Shown: positions 45,221 through 53,298 of the stretch, one piece after another
Layout of the letters: every line of letters begins with the position of its first letter
How positions within the stretch are numbered: position 1 is the first letter of the stretch
Source of the DNA: Mucilaginibacter sp.
GTDB lineage: Bacteria > Bacteroidota > Bacteroidia > Sphingobacteriales > Sphingobacteriaceae
Direction of reading: 5' to 3'
Assembly (NCBI RefSeq): GCF_028288225.1
Contig: NZ_JAQBOC010000016.1
Location: 1 to 64,000 of the forward strand
Length of the DNA: 64,000 nt
Notes under the pieces: model-generated
Told to the model about the DNA's origin: nothing
Database searches by the model: none
Seen by the model: the letters and a program-made list of their open reading frames with translations, nothing else
Made by a program: the position numbers and the translations under genes

Positions 45221-47017
45221 GTGGATAATTTTATCGTTTCGGCACGCAAATATCGCCCGGTTACTTTTGAAAGCGTTGTTGGTCAGCAACATATAACCAA
45301 TACGTTAAAAAACGCCATAAAAAATAATCAGCTGGCGCAGGCATTTTTGTTCTGCGGTCCGCGTGGCGTGGGCAAAACTACCTGTGCCCGCATCCTCGCT
45401 AAAACCATAAACTGCGAAAATTTGCAGCCCAATGGCGAGGCCTGTGGTGTTTGTAACTCGTGCCTGTCGTTCCAAAACGGTAACTCTTTTAATGTTCACG
45501 AGCTTGATGCCGCTTCCAATAACTCGGTTGATGATATCCGCAGTTTAATTGAGCAGGTGCGCATTCCGCCACAGGCAGTAAGATATAAGATCTATATTAT
45601 TGATGAGGTGCACATGCTGTCGCAGGCCGCTTTCAACGCGTTTTTAAAAACGCTGGAAGAGCCGCCTCATTATGCCATTTTTATACTGGCCACTACCGAG
45701 AAGCATAAGATCCTGCCAACTATACTTTCACGTTGCCAGATCTTTGATTTTAACCGGATAAAGGTTGAGGATATGGCTTCCCACCTGGCATCTATTGCAC
45801 AAAAAGAAAACATCAGCTACGAGCCTGACGGCTTACATATTATAGCCCAAAAAGCAGATGGCGGTTTGCGCGATGCTTTGTCGATGTTTGACCAGATCGT
45901 TAGTTTTTCAGGCGGTGATGTAACTTACCGTTCTGTAATTGACAACCTTAACATACTTGATTACGATTACTATTTTAATATAACCGACAGGCTGCTGAGC
46001 GAGGAGAATGCCCAAACATTATTACTGTTTGATGAGATCTTATCCCGCGGCTTTGACGGGGCACATTTTATTTCTGGCTTGTCAGAACATTTTCGAAACC
46101 TGCTGGTGAGTAAAGACCAGGCCACTTTAAAGCTGCTGGAAGTAAGTGATGGAATAAAAAATAAATACCTGCAGCAATCGCAGGCTTCAACAGTATCCTT
46201 CCTGCTTTCGGCCATGAATATTGCTAACCAGTGTGACCTGAGCTATAAGCTCAGCAAAAATCAGCGTTTGCAGGTTGAGCTGGCACTGTTAAAAATGTGT
46301 AGCCTGCAATCCGTCTTTAATCTCGCAGTTACGCCATTAAGTGCAATGCCCGCATCAGAGGGGCAATTAAAAAAAAAACCTGATTCCGCAGCAATAACGC
46401 CCGAAATTGAGCAAAAAGCGCCGCCGACAAATAACATACCGCCAAAGGAAGTTGTTAAAGAACAGCAAATTGAGAAGCCGCCGGTAGCGGAAGTTATTAA
46501 GGAAACAGCACCCGCGGATAAGCCAAAAATATTTATCCCTAACTTACAATCAACACCTGGCTCCGTACAAATACCATCATTAAAAGATGTAGGTAAAACT
46601 AAAGAGGCTATGCTGGAGGAGGAAGATCCCTACATTAAGGGTGATGCCAAAAACGATTATACGCCTGACCAGCTTTTAAAGTGCTGGAGCGATTATGCGG
46701 CGAAGATGAAAGCTGATGGAAAGAAGAATTTGCTCACCATTTTTATATCCAATCCCCCAAAACCGCTCGGCCCAAATGTTTACGAAGTTTTAGTGGAGAA
46801 TAAGGTGCAGGAAAATTTATTCAGGGATGAACGGCCCAGTTTGCTAAACTATTTGCGCACCACGTTAAAAAACTTTGATATTGAAATTAATGTGCGGATT
46901 GATGAAGTAGCTGTTGTAAAACGCCCTTATACAGCATCAGAAAAATTCCAGCACATGGCAGCCAAAAACCCGGCGCTTGCTGAGTTGAAAGCTAAGTTTA
47001 ATCTTGATTTTGATTAA
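45221..47017 (+). CDS. dnaX: DNA polymerase III subunit gamma/tau
   Basis: A 598-aa clamp-loader ATPase for the replicative polymerase. It starts at GTG 45221 (ARKYRPVTFESVVGQ follows). Walker A is GPRGVGKT (46-53), the zinc site is C65, C75, C78 and C81, Walker B is IIDEVHML, and TTEKHKILPTILSRC is the sensor 1/SRC region. Domain III ends near 370. Residues ~375-470 are a Pro/Lys/Glu-rich linker, and the C-terminal ~120 residues are the tau-specific part. A 10-A run at 46369-46378 (codons 383-386) marks the boundary and could yield a short gamma form. Confidence 0.96.
   Translation: MDNFIVSARKYRPVTFESVVGQQHITNTLKNAIKNNQLAQAFLFCGPRGVGKTTCARILAKTINCENLQPNGEACGVCNSCLSFQNGNSFNVHELDAASNNSVDDIRSLIEQVRIPPQAVRYKIYIIDEVHMLSQAAFNAFLKTLEEPPHYAIFILATTEKHKILPTILSRCQIFDFNRIKVEDMASHLASIAQKENISYEPDGLHIIAQKADGGLRDALSMFDQIVSFSGGDVTYRSVIDNLNILDYDYYFNITDRLLSEENAQTLLLFDEILSRGFDGAHFISGLSEHFRNLLVSKDQATLKLLEVSDGIKNKYLQQSQASTVSFLLSAMNIANQCDLSYKLSKNQRLQVELALLKMCSLQSVFNLAVTPLSAMPASEGQLKKKPDSAAITPEIEQKAPPTNNIPPKEVVKEQQIEKPPVAEVIKETAPADKPKIFIPNLQSTPGSVQIPSLKDVGKTKEAMLEEEDPYIKGDAKNDYTPDQLLKCWSDYAAKMKADGKKNLLTIFISNPPKPLGPNVYEVLVENKVQENLFRDERPSLLNYLRTTLKNFDIEINVRIDEVAVVKRPYTASEKFQHMAAKNPALAELKAKFNLDFD
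46369..46378 (+). promoter_or_regulatory. A10 slippery run at the gamma/tau boundary of dnaX
   Basis: Ten consecutive A residues encode LKKK (383-386). Adding one A, or a -1 ribosomal shift, gives KKKT then TGA, a product of about 387 aa. Losing one A gives KKNLIPQQ then TAA, about 391 aa. An AGAGGGG purine run (46357-46363) sits 5 nt upstream. Comparable A runs in dnaX make gamma in Thermus (transcriptional slippage) and E. coli (frameshifting). Activity here is inference. Confidence 0.55.
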
Positions 47018-47085
47018 AAAACGCTTTTGTTTATACCGGGTTGTTTGTATATTGCAATTAACCAATACTTAATATTTTCTTTAAA

Positions 47086-48111
47086 ATGGATTTTTTAAAA
47101 GCAATATGGAGTGAAATTACCGGCTTCTTCGGCTTTAATAATTTGATTGATATTATAAAAGCAGGCAATTACAAAGAGCTGTTAACGTATCATGGCATTA
47201 CTTCAGTTTTGGGGCCGCTTATTCCGTTTATACTAGTGGTTGAAATTATAAGGGCTGCTTTTTATAAACGGTTTAAAGTAATAGACTATAAAATATCGTT
47301 CTTTACCTATGTTTTAAACGCATTTATTGGCAGGATGATTTCCTTTGCCATGGTTGGCCTATGTATTGGCTTGTTTGCAAAATATGCCATTTTGCATCTT
47401 ACATTTACCTGGTATTGGTTTATTTATGGATACATAGTTTGGGAATTTTCGCATTTTATTTATCACTTTTTGGCGCATAAAGTACGGATATTATGGTGCC
47501 TGCACTCAACCCATCATGCCCCCTCAAGCATGAATTTATCTGTAACCTATGCCCATTTCTTTTTAGAAGGCCCGTATGCGGATGTGATACGCACTACCAT
47601 TTGTATTTTATTGGGTGTTAATCCTGCCATGTTATTTGTAATTATGTTTGTTGATGGCACCTGGGGTGCTTTTATACACATCGGCGAAAATTTAGTGCAG
47701 GATGCCCGCTTCGGGTTTTTAAACAAGATCATCCTTACACCGTCACATCACCGGGTGCATCATGCTAAAAATCCCAGGTACATGGATACAAATTTTTGTA
47801 ACCTGCTAAACATTTGGGACAAAGTATTTGGTACCTACGAAGCCGAAGACCGTAATATGCCAATTGAGTACGGCATTTCCAGGCCAATGAAACTGCATAG
47901 TTTTTTGGATGCTTATTTTGGCGAGATAGTTGCACTTGCAAAAGATGTTGCAAAAGCGCCGGGCATTAAAAATAAGATGATGTATATATTTATGCCACCC
48001 GGATGGAGCCACACCGGCGACCATAAAATGTCGAGCGTGGTAAGGAAGAAATATTTTGAGGAATTAGAGAAGGGGCATGAAAGTAAATCTCAGGAATTGG
48101 TTGAGGGGTGA
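47086..48111 (+). CDS. Sterol desaturase/fatty acid hydroxylase family membrane protein
   Basis: A 341-aa integral membrane di-iron enzyme-like protein with about four transmembrane helices in the first ~170 residues. The histidine clusters are HFIYHFLAH (near 124-132), HSTHH (near 141-145) and HRVHH (near 225-229), as in the fatty acid hydroxylase superfamily. Likely substrates are lipids, for example fatty acids or sphingolipid precursors; which one is unknown. It starts 68 bp after dnaX and may be read with it or from its own promoter. Confidence 0.92.
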   Translation: MDFLKAIWSEITGFFGFNNLIDIIKAGNYKELLTYHGITSVLGPLIPFILVVEIIRAAFYKRFKVIDYKISFFTYVLNAFIGRMISFAMVGLCIGLFAKYAILHLTFTWYWFIYGYIVWEFSHFIYHFLAHKVRILWCLHSTHHAPSSMNLSVTYAHFFLEGPYADVIRTTICILLGVNPAMLFVIMFVDGTWGAFIHIGENLVQDARFGFLNKIILTPSHHRVHHAKNPRYMDTNFCNLLNIWDKVFGTYEAEDRNMPIEYGISRPMKLHSFLDAYFGEIVALAKDVAKAPGIKNKMMYIFMPPGWSHTGDHKMSSVVRKKYFEELEKGHESKSQELVEG

Positions 48112-48124
48112 AAAACCCCTTAAT

Positions 48125-48652
48125 TTATCTGTCATTATAAAGCTTCCTGATAATACTGATTTGCCCTCTGTGATAAATCTCATCCTCGGCCATGTGGTAT
48201 AAAACCCAGGCCAGGTTACAGCCCGTTTCATCATCATAATCATCTATCCGTTGGGTAAAGTCTTCATGGGTTAGGCTAGCTAACTCGCTAAGCATCAGTT
48301 CTCTAGATTCGGTAAGTTGCGCAACGTAATCTTCCACCGGCTGTTGAATAATCAACTTTGGAAGATGTATTCCCATTTCAATTGCCGGAAGCCATTTTTC
48401 ATTTTCATCATCAGTAAACTTCCTGCCTTCTACAAATTCTATCCTGAAATATGTTTCGATACCAACGACATGTGATAACAAGGCGCCGATAGTATTCCAG
48501 CCTTCCTTATATTGCCAGTCCAGCTCCTCTGGCGAAAGAATTTTAAGCGACAGGATGGTCGTAATCCTTGTATCCTGTAAAATCCCCTGCATGTAATCTA
48601 ACGAGTGGTCTGATAATTTGTCAAACTCAATGTTGAATGCTCTTGTTAGCAT
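48125..48652 (-). CDS. DinB family protein
   Basis: A 175-aa four-helix-bundle protein of the DinB/YfiT superfamily, usually metal-binding and often thiol-dependent S-transferases. The candidate metal ligands are histidines in GALLSHVVGIE (near 55), in the WVLYHMAEDEIYHRGQ block near the C-terminus, and the paired His there. The ILSPEELDWQYKEGWNTIG opening is typical. It ends 13 bp from the convergent desaturase stop codon. A palindrome at 48671-48701 lies just upstream of its start. Confidence 0.85.
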   Translation of the reverse strand: MLTRAFNIEFDKLSDHSLDYMQGILQDTRITTILSLKILSPEELDWQYKEGWNTIGALLSHVVGIETYFRIEFVEGRKFTDDENEKWLPAIEMGIHLPKLIIQQPVEDYVAQLTESRELMLSELASLTHEDFTQRIDDYDDETGCNLAWVLYHMAEDEIYHRGQISIIRKLYNDR

Positions 48653-48670
48653 GTGCTAATTTTTTTTATG

Positions 48671-48701
48671 AACTTGAAGTCACAATTTGTGACTTCAAGT
48701 T
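48671..48701. repeat. Perfect 31-bp palindrome
   Basis: Arms AACTTGAAGTCACAA (48671-48685) and its exact complement (48687-48701) around one T. It lies 19 bp upstream of the DinB start and 55 bp past the end of the permease gene. It could be a hairpin ending the permease transcript, an operator for the DinB gene or a repetitive element; there is no clear T tract. Confidence 0.6.
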
Positions 48702-48755
48702 ATTTAATTGTCGTTTTCGGCTATGAGCTATAAACCATCAAGTATGTACTTCTCT

Positions 48756-50072
48756 CTACACAATCTGGTTCAAAACCAAAACCCCTATCAACCCGATAAT
48801 GGAAACCATAGTCTCCATCATAGTCCATGAGCGAAGGGTATCTTTAATGGATAGGTTAAAATACTCTTTAAACAGCCAAAAACCGCCATCGTTAAGGTGC
48901 GAGCATGCCAGGCTGCCGGCGCCTACTGCAAGTACCATCAAATTTGGGTTTATGGTTGGATCGTGCAAAACTAAGGTTGAAATTATTCCTGCTGCTGTTA
49001 ATCCTGCAACTGTGGCCGAACCTAAGCTTATGCGGATAATAGCTGCGATAAGCCATCCCAAAATAAGTGGTTGTAAATGGAAGCTTTTTAAAATATCTGC
49101 TATCTCGTTATTGGCGCCGCTATCGGTAAGTACCGCTTTGAAAGCACCTGAACCACCTACGATCAATAGAATTATTGACACGTCTTTTACTGCATGACTA
49201 TAAATGCCACCAAGCTCTTTCATGCCTTTCCCTTGTTTTATGCCCAATGTAAAAGTGGCCACAATTAGTGATGTCAGCATTACAATGGGTGTGTCGCCAA
49301 TAAACGCTATTAGTTTGTGAACAGTGCTGTTACTATGGTTGATATTAAGGTACAGCGTGGTACTCATTATCAATATAACCGGTAATAAAGCAGTGAAAAA
49401 ACTGGTGAAAGCGCCAGGCAACTGGTCGGCCGGTAACTCATCGGCCATAAAAGTTTTTAAAGGATTTGATTGTATTTTTTTCAGCGTGCGGGCAAATAAG
49501 GGGCCAGCCAGCACAATGGCAGGAATAGCCAAAATAAGTCCATACATTAAAGTTTTGCCCATGTCCGCATTAAATTTTATTACAAGGGCAGAAGGAGAAG
49601 GATGCGGGGGCAAAAAGCCATGGGTTACTGACAAGGCCGCAAGCATCGGTAAGCCTATATAAACCGCATGCAGCTTGTATTTATAAACTACCGAAAAAAT
49701 AAGCGGCACCATCAGCACAAAACCTGTTTCATAAAATAGCGGGATCCCGATAATAAATCCTGCCACTACCAACGCCCATTGGATATATTTAATGCCGAAG
49801 CCATTTACCAAAACTTCGGCAATTTTTTGGGCCGCGCCGCTGCTGGCAACAAGCTTGCCTATCATGGCGCCAATGCAAATGATAATTGATATGGCTCCTA
49901 ATGTTTCGCCAAGTCCTTTTTGTACCGATTTGGTAACTTTATCTAAAGGAATCCCCAATAATAAACCTGCCGTTATTGAAACTATCAGGAATGCCACAAA
50001 GGGGTTAACTTTAATCCAGCTTACTAATAAGATCAGGAGGATGATACAAAAAAGAATGGTTAATAAAATCAT
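48756..50072 (-). CDS. GntP family gluconate:H+ symporter
   Basis: A 438-aa polytopic permease with about 12-14 hydrophobic helices. Family marks are FLIVSITAGLLLGIPLDKV, IIICIGAMIGKLVASSGAA, the GIPLFYETGFVLMVPLIF helix pair, LPPHPSPSALV and ATVAGLTAAGIIST. Members import gluconate or related sugar acids (fructuronate, glycerate). The substrate here is unknown; no gluconate kinase or dehydratase gene lies next to it. Single leftward gene. Confidence 0.93.
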   Translation of the reverse strand: MILLTILFCIILLILLVSWIKVNPFVAFLIVSITAGLLLGIPLDKVTKSVQKGLGETLGAISIIICIGAMIGKLVASSGAAQKIAEVLVNGFGIKYIQWALVVAGFIIGIPLFYETGFVLMVPLIFSVVYKYKLHAVYIGLPMLAALSVTHGFLPPHPSPSALVIKFNADMGKTLMYGLILAIPAIVLAGPLFARTLKKIQSNPLKTFMADELPADQLPGAFTSFFTALLPVILIMSTTLYLNINHSNSTVHKLIAFIGDTPIVMLTSLIVATFTLGIKQGKGMKELGGIYSHAVKDVSIILLIVGGSGAFKAVLTDSGANNEIADILKSFHLQPLILGWLIAAIIRISLGSATVAGLTAAGIISTLVLHDPTINPNLMVLAVGAGSLACSHLNDGGFWLFKEYFNLSIKDTLRSWTMMETMVSIIGLIGVLVLNQIV

Positions 50073-50215
50073 TGTTAAGATCGGTTAATAGGTGCTTTAA
50101 TAACCGGGAAAGATTACTTTCCAAGCTTACCTGTAGAGGTCTAAAGTAATAACATTATTCGGATTTGGAATTTTTGGAGACAAAAATCTTCGTACTTTAG
50201 TAAAAACAAACTGCT

Positions 50216-50614
50216 ATGAAACTAATTCCATATTTAAACTTCCCAGGTAATGCGGAGGAAGTATTAAACCATTATCAGAAAATTTTCAATGGTAGCATTA
50301 GTGATGTTAGCCGCTTTGGGGAAATGCTCCCGGCTGAGGCTAATTACCAAGATAAAATTATGCACGCCCGCCTGGCATTTGGGGAAAACATGCTGATGTT
50401 CTCTGACGGTATGCCAGGCCAGCCTGTAGATCATGGCAATGGCATCTACCTGAGCATAGGCCTCACTGATGAAGCGCAGGCGCGTTCCATATTCGGTCAG
50501 TTGAGCGAAGGCGGAAAAGTTACCATGCCGCTGGAAAAACAGTTTTGGGGCGCATTGTTCGGACAGGTAACAGATAGCTATGGCGTTAGCTGGATGATCA
50601 ACTGCGAACTGTGA
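50216..50614 (+). CDS. VOC family protein (PhnB/glyoxalase-like)
   Basis: A 132-aa vicinal-oxygen-chelate fold protein of the PhnB-like branch: LIPYLNFPGNAEEVLNHYQKIF at the start, IMHARLAFGENMLMFSDG in the middle and WGALFGQVTDSYGVSWMIN at the end. The GxVTDxYGVxWMxN ending is diagnostic. These proteins are often annotated as bleomycin-resistance or glyoxalase relatives, but the reaction is usually unknown. A repeat element and a broken VOC gene follow. Confidence 0.9.
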   Translation: MKLIPYLNFPGNAEEVLNHYQKIFNGSISDVSRFGEMLPAEANYQDKIMHARLAFGENMLMFSDGMPGQPVDHGNGIYLSIGLTDEAQARSIFGQLSEGGKVTMPLEKQFWGALFGQVTDSYGVSWMINCEL

Positions 50615-50622
50615 GCTCCCGG

Positions 50623-50703
50623 CCCCTAAAGGGGGGATAAAGCGGCCATATTTTAAGCAATAATATTTAACCATAAATTCCCCCTTTAGGGGGTTAGGGG
50701 GCC
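50623..50703. repeat. CCCCTAAAGGGGG inverted-repeat element
   Basis: CCCCTAAAGGGGG at 50623-50635 has an exact inverted copy at 50680-50692, followed by GGTTAGGGGGCC. It ends two bases before the ATG of the broken VOC gene and may have replaced that gene's upstream region. Confidence 0.65.
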
Positions 50704-50704
50704 A

Positions 50705-50919
50705 ATGAAAAAAGTTACCGGGCTGGGCGGAATTTTCTTTAAACATACGACCTGGCAAAAATAAATGAGTGGTACTCCAAAAATTTTGGATTGCAAACCG
50801 ATGATTATGGCACCACCTTTGAATGGCACAAGGCGGATGATGAAGGTAAAAAAGGATTTACAATATGGAGCCTTTTCCCGGCCGGTACCCAACATTTTGA
50901 ACCACAAAATGAGTTTTAG
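50705..50919 (+). pseudogene. Truncated, frameshifted VOC (glyoxalase-like) gene
   Basis: The ATG at 50705 reads MKKVTGLGGIFFK and then shifts frame. From 50746 the reading continues YDLAKINEWYSKNFGLQTDD, then YGTTFEWHKADDEGKKGFTI and WSLFPAGTQHFEPQNEF before a TAG at 50917. This matches the first half of Bacteroidota VOC proteins that begin with GIGGIFFK and have an EWYxKxLG helix. The second half of the domain is missing, so the gene is dead through both a one-base loss and truncation. Confidence 0.75.
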
Positions 50920-50955
50920 TCCATAGTAATAGTATCTGTATTAATAAAATGAAAA

Positions 50956-50990
50956 ACCATGGTCCATGGACTATCGACCATGGACTATCC
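50956..50990. repeat. GGTCCATGGACTATCGACCA-type repeat, left copy
   Basis: It shares an identical 23-bp core with 52299-52321. It lies directly before the exporter start codon; the longer open frame starting at 50966 would translate this repeat, so I exclude it from the gene. Confidence 0.65.
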
Positions 50991-50995
50991 AACAC

Positions 50996-52222
50996 ATGAC
51001 AAAAAAACGTTATTTTTTTCTCGTACTTATCTTAGGGTCGCTTACAGCTATCGGGCCTTTTTCTATTGATATGTATTTGCCGGGTTTTCCGGCCATAGCA
51101 AAATCACTGCATACCACTACTGCGCAGGTATCGCTTTCTTTATCAGGTTTTTTTATCGGCATTTCGGTTGGTCAGCTATTGTATGGCCCCTTGCTCGACA
51201 GATTTGGACGGAAAAACCCACTGTATATAGGTTTAACACTTTACATCGCAGCTTCTATTGGCTGTTTTTTTGTAAGCTCGATAGAACAGCTTATTGTATT
51301 ACGATTTGTGCAGGCAGTAGGCAGTTGTGCTGCTGGTGTAGCCTCAATGGCAATGGTAAGAGATATATTTCCATTAAAGGATAACGCCAAAGTTTTTGCC
51401 CTGCTGATCCTGATATTAGGTGTATCGCCTATGCTGGCCCCAACCGTTGGCGGTTATATTACCGCAGCTTTTGGCTGGCAGCTAATATTTATCATATTAG
51501 CAGGCATAGCATTTTTGATATTAATGGCCGTAATATTCTTTTTGCCTGAAAGCTATCAACCGGACCCATCTCATTCATTAAAACCAAGGCCAATCATAAT
51601 CAGCTTTTGGTCGGTAATGAAACATCCCCAATTTTATACCTATGCGGTTTGCGGGGCAATAGGTTTTTCCGGCTTGTTTGCCTACCTGGCTGCTTCGCCA
51701 TTTGTTTTTATGGATGTTTATGGAGTGAGCAGCAAAGTTTACGGGTGGATCTTCGCGCTGCTATCAATCGGTTTTATTGGTTCCAGCCAGCTTAACAATA
51801 TGCTGACCAGGAGATATAAAAGTGAACAGATAGTAAATGTTACCCTACCGGCTATGGTAATCATTTCCCTTATTTTTTTAACCGGATCTGCAGGCGATTG
51901 GTTTGGCATTTATGGAAGCATTGTTATGATATTTTTGTTATTATGCTGTGTTGGGATAACCTATCCGAATACTTCGGCGCTGTCGCTTGCACCATTCTCA
52001 AAAAATGCAGGCACTGCTGCAGCTTTAATGGGAGCCTTACAAATGGGAGTTGGCACCCTGGTATCAATATTGGTGAGTATGTTTAAAAGCCGCAGCACCA
52101 TACCTATGTCGGGGTTAATGGCAACTGCGGCAGTGCTTGCGTTATTAATACTGATGATAGGCAGAAGAAACATCGTTCAACCGGTTGAAGCTGCAGAGCA
52201 GGTTGGCGCGGGTGCGCATTGA
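50996..52222 (+). CDS. Bcr/CflA family multidrug efflux MFS transporter
   Basis: A 408-aa 12-helix major facilitator exporter. The first helix carries GSLTAIGPFSIDMYLPGFP, typical of Bcr/CflA drug:H+ antiporters. The helix 2-3 loop has LLDRFGRKNPLY, and helix 5 has ILGVSPMLAPTVGGYI (motif C-like). The open frame extends to 50966, but those extra ten codons lie in a repetitive element, so the ATG at 50996 is chosen. The substrate is unknown. Copies of one repeat family flank the gene on both sides. Confidence 0.92.
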   Translation: MTKKRYFFLVLILGSLTAIGPFSIDMYLPGFPAIAKSLHTTTAQVSLSLSGFFIGISVGQLLYGPLLDRFGRKNPLYIGLTLYIAASIGCFFVSSIEQLIVLRFVQAVGSCAAGVASMAMVRDIFPLKDNAKVFALLILILGVSPMLAPTVGGYITAAFGWQLIFIILAGIAFLILMAVIFFLPESYQPDPSHSLKPRPIIISFWSVMKHPQFYTYAVCGAIGFSGLFAYLAASPFVFMDVYGVSSKVYGWIFALLSIGFIGSSQLNNMLTRRYKSEQIVNVTLPAMVIISLIFLTGSAGDWFGIYGSIVMIFLLLCCVGITYPNTSALSLAPFSKNAGTAAALMGALQMGVGTLVSILVSMFKSRSTIPMSGLMATAAVLALLILMIGRRNIVQPVEAAEQVGAGAH

Positions 52223-52227
52223 GTTTT

Positions 52228-52327
52228 TAGTCCATGGTCGATGGTCCATAGTCCATAGCCTGAGCATAGATGAAAGCCAGGTTGCATATAATTAAACTAT
52301 GGTCCATGGACTATCGACCATCGACTA
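52228..52327. repeat. GGTCCATGGACTATCGACCA-type repeats, right pair
   Basis: One copy in inverted orientation (52228-52258) and one in direct orientation (52296-52327) relative to the left copy at 50956-50990. The last three bases form the stop codon of the leftward clpP gene, so the element touches the coding end. Confidence 0.65.
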
Positions 52328-53014
52328 ATTGCCTCCCAGCACCTCATCAATTATTCCAAACTCTTTTGCCTCGGCGGCTACCATCCAAAAGTCGCGGTCT
52401 GATACATCATGGATCTTTTGGTATTCCTGGCCGCTGTGTTTTGCAAGGATGGTGTATAGCTCTTTTTTTATTTTCAACACTTCGCGGGCGGTTATTTCAA
52501 TATCAGATGCCGGACCCTGCACACCGCCTAGTGGTTGGTGAAGCATTACCCTTGAGTGATTCAGGGCTGCGCGTTTACCTTTCGCACCTGCGCATAGTAA
52601 CACAGATGCCATTGATGCCGCCAGGCCGGTGCAAATAGTAGCAACATCAGGGCTGATCAACTGCATGGTATCATAAATCCCATATCCGGCATAAACCGAT
52701 CCGCCCGGGCAATTAATATACATCTGGATATCTTTTTTAGGATCTGTTGATTGAAGAAACAGTAACTGTGCCTGGATAATGTTGGCCACATTATCATCCA
52801 CAGCATTTCCTAAAAATATGATCCTGTCCATCATAAGGCGCGAAAAAACATCCATTTGGGCCACCCGCAATTCACGTTCTTCGGTAATGTAAGGCGTTTG
52901 GGCCATTAGCGGATTGCTGCCTGAAACAGCGGCTATGTAATTATCAAGCGGCTGGGTTTTGACATGGCAATGCCCCGCCGCAAATTTGCGGAATTCATTT
53001 TTATCGATATTCAT
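52325..53014 (-). CDS. clpP: ATP-dependent Clp protease proteolytic subunit
   Basis: A 229-aa serine peptidase subunit that forms the barrel of the Clp protease. The catalytic triad is intact by spacing: Ser134 in GLAASMAS, His159 in MLHQP and Asp208 in DVSDRD, a constant 37-residue offset from the E. coli mature triad Ser97/His122/Asp171. The N-terminal ~35 residues (FAAGHCHVKTQPLDNYIAAV) are longer than usual. No tig or clpX gene is beside it. It sits 11 bp downstream of a 90-aa gene and an ECF sigma gene on the same strand, so it may be a second, stress-linked ClpP rather than the housekeeping copy. Confidence 0.95.
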   Translation of the reverse strand: MNIDKNEFRKFAAGHCHVKTQPLDNYIAAVSGSNPLMAQTPYITEERELRVAQMDVFSRLMMDRIIFLGNAVDDNVANIIQAQLLFLQSTDPKKDIQMYINCPGGSVYAGYGIYDTMQLISPDVATICTGLAASMASVLLCAGAKGKRAALNHSRVMLHQPLGGVQGPASDIEITAREVLKIKKELYTILAKHSGQEYQKIHDVSDRDFWMVAAEAKEFGIIDEVLGGN

Positions 53015-53025
53015 AATTTACTGGG

Positions 53026-53298
53026 TTATTGTTTTGAAAAGATCTGCCTTATTTTTTCACTAAAGCTTTTATGCCGCGCCTGATTGAAAAGGCTTTGGTG
53101 TACCACCTCAATTTCCTGCTTAAGCTGATTGCGGCCATATAATTTAATTATATTATAGGCAGCTTTTTGCCAATGCAGCTTATCGCTCAGCTCATTGTCG
53201 AGCAATAGCTTTGCTTCAAATACCAGCGTATCGCCGGGGTTTGTGAGCTGCAACAGGTGTGCCTCTATCTGTTCGGTTTCAATTAAGGAAGTCCTCAT
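53026..53298 (-). CDS. 90-aa hypothetical protein in sigma/ClpP operon
   Basis: I do not recognise this family. It is a soluble 90-aa, Leu- and Lys-rich, probably all-helical protein (LVFEAKLLLDNELSDKLHWQ; QLKQEIEVVHQSLFNQ), with no cysteines, signal or membrane helix. Its first 20 bases overlap the 3' end of the ECF sigma gene, and clpP starts 11 bp after its stop codon, so the three are almost certainly co-transcribed. The position is where an anti-sigma factor often lies, but there is no transmembrane segment or zinc motif. Any anti-sigma role is inference. Confidence 0.75.
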   Translation of the reverse strand: MRTSLIETEQIEAHLLQLTNPGDTLVFEAKLLLDNELSDKLHWQKAAYNIIKLYGRNQLKQEIEVVHQSLFNQARHKSFSEKIRQIFSKQ

